This document shows, piece by piece, positions 1 to 11,076 of a stretch of DNA of 64,000 bases. Source of the stretch: Cyanidiococcus yangmingshanensis. Taxonomy: Eukaryota > Rhodophyta > Bangiophyceae > Cyanidiales > Cyanidiaceae. Positions within the stretch are counted from its first letter, which is position 1, and every line of letters begins with the position of its first letter. The translations under genes and the position numbers were made by a program. The DNA lies in NCBI GenBank assembly GCA_013995675.1, contig VWRR01000001.1, positions 186,001-250,000 of the forward strand, read 5' to 3'. Below the pieces are notes generated by a model. That model did not search any database, was not told the DNA's origin, and saw nothing but the letters and a program-made list of their open reading frames with translations.

Positions 1-212
1 GACATGCTACCGGCTCGAGCACTGCGCGTGTTTCCGCGATTGTGCCTAGTTTGAAACGAGGCAGCGCGCCTCAGAATCACGAGACCGTGCCGCGTTCCTG
101 CAGACAGCCTAGGCTCAAGTACGCTCACCAGAGTGAATGAGGTTTTGGCTCCCGAAGAGAACGATACAGTGAAAAAACGGGTCATGAGACGAAATTCATT
201 CATTTGTTGACC

Positions 213-1518
213 CTAATCTTGGTCCCATTCGGAGCGCTCCCAAAAGTATCGGGGCGACTCTGCTGTCTTGGCTGTGAGGACATCCACGCCCGTACTCGTC
301 ACCAGCAGCGTCTCTTCGAACTGTGCCGAACGCTGCCCGTCGCTGGTCACTGCTGTCCACTGGTCAGGCCAGAGCACATCCCTGGCACTGCCTTGACAAA
401 TCATGGGTTCAATCGTAAACGTATTGCCTGCCTTGGCAGTGCCCGTTGTCTTGTTTTTGCGATAATGCGGAATATTTGGCGTCGCATGAAACAAACGATG
501 AATAAAGTGTCCAGAGTATGTTCGAACAACGCTGTGTCCCAAGCGTTGGGCTTGTGCCTCGACGGCTACACCAATTTCGCGGAAAGGAACACCCGGTTTG
601 ACGACACCAATGCCAGCTTGTAGGCAGTCGTATGCATTCTTCACCAGTATTCGGGAGGCGCGGTCGACACGACCCACCAGAAACGTCTCGTTCAAGTCGC
701 CATGAAAGCCACCAACATAGAGCGTCACATCGATATTCACAATATCGCCGTCCGCAAGTGGTCTTCGGTCCGGGATTCCATGACAGATCACTTCGTTTAC
801 CGAAGTGCAACAGGATTTCGGAAAACCGTAGTAGTTCAGCGGGGATGGGTAGGCGTCCCGCTCAATGCAAGCTTCGTGAACAATAGCGTCCAGCTCATCC
901 GTCGTTACACCAACGTCGACAGCCCGTCCAGCAAGGTCGAGTACCTCTCGGGCGAGTCGACCGGCCCGACGCATTCCTTGTATCTCGTGAGGACGCAAAC
1001 ATGGTATCTGGTTCATGCGCTTCGCTGCCTCCTCTGAAGGGCGACACACCAGAATCAGCATAGTCTGGGCGCTGAACGGTGCGTGGCACAAGCCGGCGCG
1101 GAGTCACCTGCCATGGTCTCAACGAGCCAGTGTATCCTTGATAACCGCGAAAGCAGGCTGGTGGTGCCTCGGGCTCCGGACCAGTGCTGGAGGCGTTCTT
1201 TGCCTGCCCGCCCTGAAGCGTTCGCGCGATCAAAGCCAAGTGTAGCCGCTGGTGCAAAGGCCAAGTCCGCTGGAAACAGAGACTTGAACAGAAAAATGCA
1301 GGCGGCCCTTCTAGACCCAGCTGAATGCACGAGAGACAGCATAGCTCGGCGTCGGTGTCACAACCAGCAGCGGCACACTTGCGCCCTTGGCACGGAACGC
1401 TCCGTAGTTGCTGCGATGCTTCCTCTGCGGATTCTCCAGACCCCGTCCGGACCTTGGTTTGCATTGACGGTTGGTTTCCATCCGGATCCATGGAGGACAG
1501 AGATCCATATCGAGTCAT
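213..1518 (-). CDS. MAP1: Methionine aminopeptidase 1 (type I, zinc-finger form)
   Basis: Removes the initiator methionine from nascent cytosolic proteins at the ribosome. The N-terminal part (about 1090-1518) has the eukaryotic MAP1 zinc-finger region, with a Cys-rich cluster ending in [19 protein letters not shown], then the linker ending PDYADSG. The catalytic pita-bread domain follows, with [11 protein letters not shown], the metal ligands in NIDVTLY and GDLNETF, the [10 protein letters not shown] histidines, and FTIEPMI plus [11 protein letters not shown] carrying the last two acidic ligands. The two parts lie in different frames and the switch is at about 1035-1050, between PDYADSG and SEEAAKRM, so the catalytic half alone appears to start without its zinc finger. 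Homology is continuous across the switch, so I infer a one-base indel. The first ATG in the finger frame is at 1518; a second possible start is 1491. It is head-to-head with PRP3. Confidence 0.9.
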
Positions 1519-1938
1519 CGGTGTGATCAGTGACACGCGAGGTCACTGCAACGTCAGTGCGTCGATAGACGATCTTCGAGGGCTGCAACAAACGTTTTTG
1601 GAGCCATGGTGTCGAAGCCGATCTCGTGATGCCAGGAGCGTCACTGTCAAGCCGTCTTCGTCTATTGATTTTACTGGTGTCCTGGTTGCTGGTTTGCATC
1701 CCAGCGAGGCGTGAACTCGTCCAGAATATCGACATTCTAGGACACAGCAGGGACGTTTGGTCCTCGATTCTGTGAAGCGGCATCCAGGAAAGTGCGGTTG
1801 CAACGGTCTGCGGTCGCTGGCGCTCGAGTCTCTCACGCGAGCAACGCTTGCTGCGACGGTCTCGTCGCCTTATTCCCGTTGGAAAGGCTTGATTGAAGGA
1901 TGCACAACGTCAGCATTTTCTTCATCTCGAAATGAGTA
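1519..1938. promoter_or_regulatory. Shared upstream region of MAP1 and PRP3
   Basis: This is 420 bases between two divergently read genes, so it should hold both promoters. I see no clear TATA box, repeat or RNA gene in it. Open frames here are short and overlap each other, and none looks like protein. Confidence 0.4.
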
Positions 1939-3505
1939 ATGAACAGAGCTCGACGGCTCCGCGAAGACGTCGTTTTTCTGCCGCGACGCCAACAGAATTC
2001 GGCCGCAGAGGCACACCACGAGTTGGGATCAGGGGACCAGCGATCTGTCTCCGGTTTGGGCACCAAAGCGACTTCATCTTCAATCGAAACGTTCTGGGCA
2101 GTTTTAGCGGGTAAAAAAGACTCCGTGGGGGAGACCGCTTTGGTAGGAAAGCGGAAAAGGCTGTCGAGCGAAGCAGCAGTACAAAAGCCGAACCCCTATG
2201 TGAACGAACTGCTGCTCTCCCAAGTGCAGAACGCCCGACAAGCAGATAGACACCGCAAGCTATACCAATATGTCCCTGGGGAGTGGATCCGCTGGTCGCG
2301 AGAGCTACGTGCGCTCTATCGGCGTGAGCAAGAATGGGAAACCTGGTTGCGTCTAGGACGTTACGTCACCGCATTGGCCGTGAAACAGTCCAGGCAAGAG
2401 CAACCGCTGCCTGGTCCGTACACAAACGGATCGCTCGGAGCCGAAAGTGCGGCGTTGGAGCCGTGGGATAGACCACTTCTGGCGGCAGAATCTGAACTCG
2501 ACTCGTACGAGGCCGCGCTTGATGCAAGCTCCCTGTTCCATCCAGACAGTGCGCTATTTTCCCACCCGCTTGCTTCACCACCATTGGTCTGGTTGACGCC
2601 ACCAACACCAATCACAAAAGCTTCATTAGATTTGATGTTGCCGGCAGAGCGACGTCGTTTGCGACATCAACGGCGGTTGCAACGAAGACAGGAGCTCGAG
2701 CGTTTGTCCAAGATGCGGAGCCATGCCGCCGCCACTGGCCCATCGGCGAGCGTTTCACGGGGTCCTTGCTCAGCTGGAGGCTCGACAGGCGCGAGCTGGG
2801 TCAGCGTACAGTGCCTTGGATGCAGAAAGTTTGCGTCAAATTGCAATGGCGATGGTAACGGAACGAATGCAACAGCATGAGGCGCGGAATGCTGCGAGCA
2901 AACGCCCCAGTCCTGAGCGATCCATGTTGCGGGCCCAAAAGCGAGCACGGGATCGATCGCGTGAGCTCTTGACCACCGCCTACGCATTCTACAGTGACAG
3001 AATGGCTGCAAACTCGATCTATCGGTTGATTCATCATTTGAGTGCCATGGTGGTGCGAGTCGGTCTCGATAGCGTCATCCTTTGGCGTCGCGGGGGCCTA
3101 TCGACTCTTGCTGACTCCCAGATCAAGCTCGCTTTCCCCGTCTTTATCGTCACACAAGGTGGCGCGGTGACGACTCGCAAATGGGACGCCTTTTTGCAGC
3201 GTCGAATTTCCAGGCCAGCGTACAACCTGACTTGGGTGCGCATCTGGCAGGGTTCATGGACCACACTCCTCCCTGTGGCGTTGCACTCAAACGTGTACAC
3301 CGCTGCCACGGAGGCGGAGGTTCGAAAAATCGTGAACGAAGCTCAAGTTGCGGAATTGTATGATGTGGCACGCGCGCAGTTTCTCCTGCGAACACGATGG
3401 ACGACGGAAGCGTTTTCATCCTCTGGTTTCGTGCCGACCGAGCGTAATAACCAGAGCGGTCATCTCGAATACCGAGATACTGGTAAGGATGGTATAGGTG
3501 GCTGA
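1939..3505 (+). CDS. PRP3: U4/U6 small nuclear ribonucleoprotein PRP3
   Basis: A core U4/U6 and tri-snRNP protein of the spliceosome, acting in the nucleus. Visible family features in order: an NPY motif followed by the basic stretch ending YQYVPGEWIRW; the segment LPAERRRLRHQRRLQRRQEL matching the conserved KLRRQ-type helix; MPPPLAHRR; the helix with HEARNAASKRPSPE; and a C-terminal domain with PVFIVTQGGAVTTRKWDAF and RIWQGSWTTLLPVAL that aligns with the Prp3 C-terminal fold (gene-wide pattern VVVEGG...VWEG). The frame changes near 2713-2723, just before MPPPLAHRR, and the homology is unbroken, so I infer a single indel. An alternative ATG lies at 1932 in another frame. Such a gene fits the reduced spliceosome of intron-poor red algae. 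Identification rests on motif order; it is probable rather than certain. Confidence 0.72.
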
Positions 3506-4240
3506 GAAAGACGCGTTCAAGCCTGAGCTTTGATTGCGTTGTTTCCTTCTAGCGATCTCATATAACATCCAGGCGGGTTGTGCATTCTTTGGCGCGCTCT
3601 CATCTACGATGAGTTCGCGTTTGAGATGATAACGATAAGTATTGCTGGCATTGGTGCTATTTCGTCGAGGTTCGTGCTTTGGCGATCTCGTAAGAAGGGA
3701 CACTCGTCTTTTTCGAAAGCGCTGGCCCTCCGAGCGACTTGTCTGAATCGAATCTTCGACATGATCTTGTGCTGTGCGTCGCGGTGAGCGCAGTCATCGA
3801 AAATCTCGCGTGTGAATTGAATCAGAAGAATGTTTTCGATGCAGACAGGATTGCAAAAGCCCAAGAGGCAAGACGATCGTCTCGGGCAACCTATTCATGC
3901 AGCGTGAGTCGATATACATGCTCAGAATGACACTTTCGATGCCGATCGTGTTGCAAAAGTCTCATGGGCAAGGCGATCATCTCCCACAAACTAGTCATAT
4001 AGTATCAATCCCATGAATACGATTCAAGTGTCGCGGCTCCGGACATTTCAATAAAGTCGGCTGCAGCAATAGCGGTGATGCCACGCGTCTTGCACCGACC
4101 GAAGCGAGGTCATGGTGGTGACTTGTTTGAAGCTCAATCGTGCTCGCTGGATGGCCCCCATACCGCTATTGTGGCATGTCTCGAAAGGTCTACTCCGTCA
4201 GCAGGTCGTGTGCTCATCCTCGGGGCAAGTCGATATCTCT
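3506..4240. other. Intergenic region between two convergent genes
   Basis: This is 735 bases between the 3' ends of PRP3 and the unrecognised minus-strand gene. It holds the 100-base-period direct repeat listed separately. I see no RNA gene; the short open frames have no protein character. Confidence 0.4.
3834..4000. repeat. Two-copy imperfect direct repeat, period 100
   Basis: Copy 1 begins with TTTCGATG at 3834 and copy 2 with the same word at 3934. Matching blocks recur at exactly 100-base spacing: TTGCAAAAG at 3851 and 3951, GGCAAGACGATC versus GGCAAGGCGATC at 3867 and 3967, and CTATTCAT versus CTAGTCAT at 3891 and 3991. The rest has diverged. A very degraded third copy may start near 3753. 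It does not encode a protein repeat in any frame that I trust. Confidence 0.75.
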
Positions 4241-5584
4241 TCAATGAGCGTCCGTCGCACCACAGAGGCTGATTTTCCAACGCCGGCCAAAGATACCACA
4301 GGGATGCTCTCCGCGTCCTGACGATTTCGTCGACGCGAACGTTGTTCCATCGAGACGCAACCGAATGATCTCCGAGTCACCGGACATAGCATCTGCCCCG
4401 CTATAAGATGTTTTCGCGTACAACCGGATGAAATCGGATTCGCGTTGAGCGTAATGCAGCATCCCACGCTGGAATGCTGTCCAGTGCCCATCTAGACGGC
4501 GACGATAACGTGATTCCCATCGCAGATTCCATCCACAGTGCATGCCAACGGCACGAAAGAGAGCGTTTTCAAGCGTCTCGAGAAACGGTGGCCACCGACG
4601 ATAGGCAACTCGCAAACTGGCCGGTAAATGAATGTCGATCACGTCTACGAGCTCTGGTGATCGATCAGAGGTCTCTTTCCCGTCAACAAATGGGCCCGAG
4701 CGGTTGCTTGGAAATCGCCTCCGCTGTATCTTGACAAGAAATGTTGCGCTCTCGGCGTTGAGGACATGACCAGTCGAGCTCAATCGCAAATCGGATTGCA
4801 GTGGTTGCACCAGCGCTGGATCGAAGGAGAATCGCAAATGGATGAAAACCTCCTGGTCGAATTCTCGAGTGCTGATCAAGCACGCCTCGTTGCCGATGGA
4901 CTCCTGATCCATCTGCTGTTCTAAAGCAGCACCCAATAGGCGAAGCCATCGTTCAGTGCTGAACTGTCGCTTTAGGGAAACGAGCGCACTGACGAGACTG
5001 GCATCTACCTTCGACTCGGTGTTTGTCGCTCTGTCCTGACGATCGTCGCTTGGCCAAGACTCTGCGTGTGCCATCCTTGGCGGATATTCAAACTCCAGGC
5101 GACGATCTCGCGATCTCGCTCGTTGCCAAAGCGGTATCAGCACGGATAGACTCGCTTCCAGGTCACTCTCCTCGGGGTCGTCAACGTGCTCAGTGGCTAT
5201 CTCCTCCAACTCTTTGACGAAGGCCAGCGGGTCCACTTCGAGCACCCTCAAGGCCACCGTTGCAACCACTCCTATCGTCTTCTGCAGCTCTGCTAGGACC
5301 AAACGTAGAAGCGGCAGTGTGACGAGTGGCGCTCCGCCTGTGCTCACTTGTCTCGACTCTGCTTGCAATCGCTCCTTGAGGCAGTATATGGTGGTGAGTA
5401 AGATAAAGCGCAGGAGTACACCCCGACTGAGTGTCGCGCTCATTGCGACGAGTTCCCTGCCAGACTGAGAACCGCTCGAGGGTGCCCTCTCCACAAGGAC
5501 AGAAAACGGTGCGGGATCCAAACGTACTTGCGGCAGCACCCCGTACCACTCACTGAATTCGTTCGCATAAGCGCCCTCGAACAT
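4241..5584 (-). CDS. Unrecognised 447-residue protein
   Basis: I do not recognise this protein. The frame is open for 447 codons from an ATG at 5584 (residues MFEGAYANEFSEWYGV). An earlier in-frame start at 5626 is TTG only. The sequence is mixed alpha/beta in character, with a long helical stretch at about residues 55-105 rich in Leu and Val, an acidic patch around residues 125-140, and a basic C-terminal third. There is no signal peptide, no membrane span and no known catalytic motif. It is convergent with PRP3 and its 5' end faces the 3' end of CbbX 258 bases away. Length and amino-acid mix support a real gene. A frame error could hide either end. Confidence 0.6.
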   Translation of the reverse strand: MFEGAYANEFSEWYGVLPQVRLDPAPFSVLVERAPSSGSQSGRELVAMSATLSRGVLLRFILLTTIYCLKERLQAESRQVSTGGAPLVTLPLLRLVLAELQKTIGVVATVALRVLEVDPLAFVKELEEIATEHVDDPEESDLEASLSVLIPLWQRARSRDRRLEFEYPPRMAHAESWPSDDRQDRATNTESKVDASLVSALVSLKRQFSTERWLRLLGAALEQQMDQESIGNEACLISTREFDQEVFIHLRFSFDPALVQPLQSDLRLSSTGHVLNAESATFLVKIQRRRFPSNRSGPFVDGKETSDRSPELVDVIDIHLPASLRVAYRRWPPFLETLENALFRAVGMHCGWNLRWESRYRRRLDGHWTAFQRGMLHYAQRESDFIRLYAKTSYSGADAMSGDSEIIRLRLDGTTFASTKSSGRGEHPCGIFGRRWKISLCGATDAH

Positions 5585-5842
5585 CCCTGGTGGCCCAGCG
5601 ACTCGGACGGAGCGCGCGTTCGACAAACCTGGTCTCGTATTCGTCGCGGTTTCGTACCAGTTATGCCTTTATGATCTTGAATTCGAGCAAAGCGAGAACA
5701 GTGTGTTTCGTTATTGAGTTACATCCCCAAGGGCTATGATCGCCGTTGTTGTCGCTGTTGCCGCCTCCTACCCTAGACTAGTTGCCAAAAAACGGTCACG
5801 TCTCATCCACTCAACGCAAACGAACCTCGGGTCCGATTGCGT

Positions 5843-7049
5843 TCACTCCACGATCGCCGTCTCGCCACGTTCCTCCAGCTCTTTAACCGTGGGGAAGTCT
5901 TCGGTAATCAGCGTCATCAAGTCGTCGCGGCTGACCATCCCATCTGAAGTGCTATCCATCGCCTTATTGAAGATACGAATCGCGCTTCGCATGCGAGCAC
6001 GGTTGATCAGGTTACGCACCGTGCGTGCATTCGAGAAGTAAGGCATCTGCATACGTTTCTCGATATAGGCACGACACGCGGGAATCGCGTCATCGGCGAT
6101 GCAGTACTCCATATCGCGAACCATGACCTTGGCAATATCCACCAACTCATCAAGCTTGTAATCCGGGAAGTTGATATGGTTTCCAATACGAGAACTGAAT
6201 GCCCGGAATGTACGAGTAGAATTTGTTCATGCGATCCTCGTAGCCAGCGAGGATGACAACCAGGTCTTCGCGCTGCTCCTCCATCACATTCAGCAGGATC
6301 TCGATCGCCTCGACGCCGTAATCCCGGTCGTTCGCGGCGTTGTAGAGATAGTAGGCCTCGTCGATGAAAAGCACGCCACCAAACGCCCGTTTGATCACCT
6401 CCTTTGTCTTTGGTGCTGTGTGCCCCACATACTGACCGACGAGATCGTCTCGAGTAGCGACAATCAGGTGACCAGAGCGACTGTAACCCATCGCTTTAAG
6501 AATCTGGCCCATACGCATCGCCACAGTTGTCTTTCCTGTACCCGGAGACCCAGAGAAGGCCATGTGCAGCGATGGCGTCGTGCCCGTCAAACCCAAACGG
6601 TTGCGCAGCTTGTCAATAACCAGCAGAGCGGCAATTTCACGGACGCGCTCCTTCACGGGAATAAGACCAACCAAGTCGTGGTCGAGCTTCTGCAAAATAT
6701 CCAAGACACCCTCTTTTTGCAAAAACTCGTCGATTGTTCCTGCTTTCGTGTCGTCGGGAATACTTAACATCTCTTCGACCTTGCGCTGGCGACGCATACG
6801 TGCCTCGCGCCGCTCACGGTCGCGCCGCTCCGCCTCCTCCCGAGCGAGACGAGCTTCCACGTCACGCTCTTTCAGGGCATCACTCAGACGACGCTCTTGT
6901 GGCTGTTCATAGTCTGAGCTCTGGTCCGCACGAAGACGAAACGCTGCTGGAACAGCAACGCTGCGCTGCCGTGAATTGAGCGCCCTGATAGGTAGCGGCG
7001 CTCGCGAGCGCAACGAAACAGCATTCAGACTCGTCGTAAAACCCAACAT
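5843..7049 (-). CDS. cbbX: CbbX, red-type Rubisco activase (nuclear-encoded, plastid-targeted)
   Basis: AAA+ ATPase that remodels inhibited red-type Rubisco in the plastid. An N-terminal extension rich in Ser, Arg and Ala from the ATG at 7049 ([18 protein letters not shown]) looks like a transit peptide, followed by a charged helix. The AAA+ core shows Walker [10 protein letters not shown], Walker [13 protein letters not shown], the VGHTAPKT pore region and [18 protein letters not shown]. The C-terminal lid lies in another frame, from [11 protein letters not shown] through [15 protein letters not shown] to the end. The switch is at about 6190-6202, where one extra base in ATTCAGTTCTCG moves the frame; without it the family sequence reads straight through. 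The upstream in-frame start at 7079 is GTG, so I chose 7049. Red algae also carry a plastid copy; this is the nuclear one by context. Confidence 0.9.
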
Positions 7050-8452
7050 GTTTCCGAGTAAAACAAAACAGTTCGACACAAATTCAGAGAAATCGTTACA
7101 GTTGAACTAGAAAAGGCTAAAGATGCCTGAATGAGTACCTCAATTCGCAGCTGGTCGTGCACAAACGACCCTAGAGCAGCAACCTCTGAAAAACGCTTGC
7201 CAGACTAGGCAATGGACAAACAACGTCGCGTGGCGGCGGCAGGGAGACGCATCCGTTGCCGTACGATCTGAGGGGTCACAGGACCCGGCATGCTGCGTGA
7301 CATCTCGGGCGACGATCGCAGAAGCTCGTCGTGACGTCCCGTCGTCGCAACCCGACGGTCGTCCGAGCGATCGATGCAGCGCGCACGATCCTCGGTCGGG
7401 ATTCGGGATTTGGATTGCACGCATGCGTCTTTCGGGCGTCGCGGGGTCCCGCGAACGACGTCGGGGTCGCTTCGATGCATCGCTCGGACCTTGCTGATAA
7501 CGAGGACAACATACGATGCTCATGAGATGCCGTAGCAGTGCGTACAGCGCTCTCAGTCTCCACACAGTTCGGAATGCTTGAACATTGTATGGATTACAGG
7601 AAAAGAAGACCCAGGGACATGGAAGAGATTGGGGCAACTGATTCCTGTCTCAGACAATCATGGACGGCTTGACGACACTCGTCCCAAAGTTGATAGGGGG
7701 CCATGTCGGCCATGCGTTCTACAGCGCAGAAACGAAACTTCAGCCAAGATCAAGGCGAAAGGCACACGTTACACTCCATGATCAGTGCACAGAGTCTCAG
7801 AGACGGTCGAAATCCGCACTCAAACGTCTTCGCCTGTGCTCATCATCGACGCTCGATCACTGCACCCAATCCCGGTGCAATCGAACCGTCGTGAACAGGA
7901 TCCAGACCGAGTGATACCCATCGCCCGCTGTGTTGCTGAGTCCCTTGTCACGCGCTCGTATCCAGTAGACCATTACCATGCATTGGGCAGCATTGAACGA
8001 GCGCATGTCCATCCATGGTACTGCTCATCGACAGAGCCTATGAAAATGATGAGTCGACAACGCATAACGACGAAGGACAAATCCTGCATCCGTGCGAGCC
8101 TTGGATGACTGAATCACCTTGAGGCATGCTCTCTACATCAAGACAAGCACCAACCCACAAAGCTTCGACAGACACCCTCCGTCCACTTATACGGCAAAGC
8201 TTCACGACGTATCCAGTCAATATGGACTTGTGATCGACCAACATGGACGCTCGACGCTTTGGTGATGTCCATTCCAGGGCATGCACGAACAGGCTGATCA
8301 ATCGGCGGATCCGATCATCGAGTCGTCCGCCTCGCCTGGAGGGCGTCGGCCGGCCCGACGACGACGACGGCGTGGCGCGCGACGAATCGCGACGGCGTTT
8401 CACTGCAGGATTTTGCGGTCGTTTCGAAGCGACATAGACACAACGTGGAATA
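7050..8452. other. Divergent intergenic region between cbbX and DED1
   Basis: This 1.4 kb region separates two genes read outward, so it holds both promoters. It contains the inverted repeat at 7361-7489 (listed separately) and a run of GAC triplets near 8354-8370. Open frames here overlap on both strands and have no recognisable domain. I found no tRNA arm pattern. Confidence 0.4.
7361..7489. repeat. Imperfect inverted repeat, about 20-base arms
   Basis: The left arm at 7361-7381 starts GTCCGAGCGATCGATGC and the right arm at 7468-7489 ends GATGCATCGCTCGGAC. The outer nine bases pair perfectly and the inner part pairs with a small bulge. The 86-base interior contains the smaller GC-rich palindrome GCGGGGTCCCGC (7441-7452). 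It could be a structured RNA, a protein-binding palindrome or chance in GC-rich DNA. Confidence 0.55.
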
Positions 8453-10440
8453 ATGCCGGAAGAAACAACGTCATCGACTTATGAGACTGGGTATTCTGAA
8501 CATGAAGTTAACAAGGGAAATCAATCGTCTGAGAAGGGAAGAGGAGAAATGGGGAAGATCGCACGATCTTACGTACCACCGCATATGAGGCGGCAAATGG
8601 AGCAACAGGTGCGTGCGGGCGCTGTGCCAGCGGAACGGCCACGGGCAACCACCTGGGAACGGCACACCGGACTGGTCGTGCTGCGTCAACCTCAAGCTTT
8701 TTTCGAGGCGGCTCTGGTGCGACAAAAGGTGCTGGAGCGTTCGGAGGGGGTGCGTTTGGAGCCCGCGAACGCGGCGCTGGCGGCGGCGCCGCTGCCACAG
8801 CAGGGCGCCGTTGGGGTGCGTCGGCCGTACAAAGTGCTAACGCTTCTTCGCGGACGCAGCGGTTGGGTCTTTGGGAGGACACGAACCCGTACTATAGTAG
8901 TGGTACCGGGAAGCCGGCGGAGCACCACGCGGTGACCGCTGACGGGAACGGTGAGATTCTGGAGCTCTTCAACGGACAAAATACGGGCATTAACTTTGAC
9001 AAATATGACGATATTCCGGTAGAAGTCTCTGGAGAGAATGTGGTGCCGGAAATTATGACGTTTGAAACAAGCGGGATGGACAAGATTCTTCTGCGCAACG
9101 TGGCGCTGTCGGGCTATCGCAAGCCTACGCCAGTTCAGCGCCATGCGATACCCACGGTGATGGCCGGTCGGGATCTCATGTCCTGTGCGCAGACTGGAAG
9201 TGGAAAGACTGCAGCCTTCGTATTGCCTGTGTTGCACCAAATGTTGCAGATGGGCGGCCCAGCGCCGGCGCCCTCCACCGGATCGACCAGCGGTCTATCT
9301 TCGCGTTTCCGCTGCTCGTACCCGACGTATCTGATTTTGGCGCCCACCCGTGAACTCGCTTCCCAGATTTTCTCAGAATGTCGGAAATTTTGTTATGGCA
9401 CTGGCATTCGAGCAGCCGTGATTTATGGCGGCTCGGAGAACACGCGAGAGCAACTCCGCGCGGTTGAAAATCAGGTGGATATTGTCGTGGCGACGCCCGG
9501 TCGCCTGCTCGATTTTATTGAACGCGGTCGTATTCTCTTGGCAAATGTCAGATTCCTCACCTTGGACGAGGCGGATCGCATGCTCGATATGGGCTTCGAG
9601 CCTCAGATCCGACAGATCGTAGAGGCTTGTGACATGCCTGTGATTGGAGAACGCCAGACGCTCATGTTCAGCGCTACGTTCCCGCGAGAGATCCAGCGGC
9701 TCGCATCAGATTTTCTGCATGATTATATTTTCCTTGCCGTGGGCAGGGTCGGCTCGACCACGGATTTCATCGTTCAACGGATTGAGTTCTGTGAGGATCA
9801 CTTGAAGCGCGAGATGCTTCTAGACCTTTTGAACAGCATTCCGGGTTTAACCTTGGTTTTTGTAGATACAAAGCGGGCCGCGGATGCATTGGAGGACTTT
9901 TTGTTGCGACACGGCTACGCTGCATCATCGATCCACGGAGATCGGAGCCAGCGCGAGCGTGAAGACGCTCTCGCAGCGTTTCGTTCCGGACAAACGCCAA
10001 TCTTGGTGGCGACTGACGTAGCAGCGCGAGGACTGGATATTCCAAATGTGGCTCACGTCGTCAATTACGAGCTTCCGTCGACGATCGATGACTATGTCCA
10101 TCGGATTGGACGGACGGGGCGTGCCGGTAACCAGGGTATTGCGACCTCATTTGCGAATGAAAAGAACCGTGGCATCGTTCGCGACCTGATCGAGCTTCTA
10201 CAGGAGGCAGGCCAAGAGGTGCCCTCGTGGCTCTACACCATGTGTCAGGGGCCAGCGATGCGCAGTGGAGGCAGCGGTCGTCCCGGACGCGGAGGACGTT
10301 TCGGTGGACGCGATATGCGTCGTGAGTCTGGGGCACCGCGTCGTGGCCAGTTTGGAGGCGCTGCGTCAGCGACGGCCGCGACACGGGATGAACCCTGGGG
10401 TGGTGGCAACTGGCGTGCCTCCGGTGGCAGCGCCTGGTAG
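8453..10440 (+). CDS. DED1: DEAD-box RNA helicase of the Ded1/DDX3 subfamily
   Basis: ATP-dependent RNA helicase acting in translation initiation in the cytoplasm. The N-terminus has [12 protein letters not shown], typical of Ded1/DDX3, then a Gly/Ser/Ala-rich stretch. The core from about 8863 has [13 protein letters not shown], the Q motif [13 protein letters not shown], motif [34 protein letters not shown], and [10 protein letters not shown]. The C-terminus is RGG-rich and ends near [12 protein letters not shown]. The N-terminal part and the core are in different frames. In the core frame, sequence upstream of 8863 stays open and Gly-rich ([18 protein letters not shown]), so the change lies between about 8600 and 8700, possibly at the six-T run at 8698-8703. 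Start is the ATG at 8453; 8550 is an in-frame alternative. Confidence 0.92.
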
Positions 10441-11076
10441 GAACGCTTCAGTGAAATACATCCCTTTTTACATGTACCCTAAACTTTACCAATGATGATG
10501 AAAATTTCGGCCGGAAGCGGCAAGTTGGTGATAAGACAAACCTCCAGAACACCCTCTGGTGATCGTGACCCAGTCCATTGCACGAGCGCAGACCGCGATG
10601 CTCCACGTTGCAGCGCACTGGAAAGGTTCGAGTTCAGAAAAGTGAGCTCTGCTCGATCAACGATTGAGACGGAATGTTGCATCAAGGATTGTGATCAAAG
10701 TCTTGGCTCGACACGCGCGATATCAAGTAGGCCAGCATAACTCTTCGTTATTCAATCAAAAAAATCCGTGGTTTCCTTTCAACCAGGTTCATGTGCTTGC
10801 TCAGGGCACTGGGGTATGGTGCGCGCGGGTCCGTCGTCCTCGAAAACGGCGAGTGGCGAATCACGTGCGTCCTACCTCGCGAACGAGGGTTTGCTAGTTC
10901 AGCGTCCTCGGTTACGTTCGACGCGTATCTGAGACGTGGCTTCTCCTTTTCGGTGCAAGCTTGATTCGTGGAGATCTCTCTCACTTTATTGGTGGTGAGT
11001 TGAGGTTGGATCTTGAACGCTCGAACTTGGCGAGTTGGATCCGGGCGGAAACCGTTGGGTCGGTGCCTGAACTCCA
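10441..11076. other. Intergenic region between DED1 and KMO
   Basis: 636 bases between two genes on the same strand. It should contain the DED1 3' end and the KMO promoter. I see no repeat, RNA gene or protein-like frame. Confidence 0.35.

Noticed and set aside
7140-7637. Long minus-strand frame upstream of cbbX
   Set aside because: Arg/Ser/Cys-rich in every frame of the same DNA, no domain, and several frames overlap on both strands, as in non-coding GC-rich sequence.
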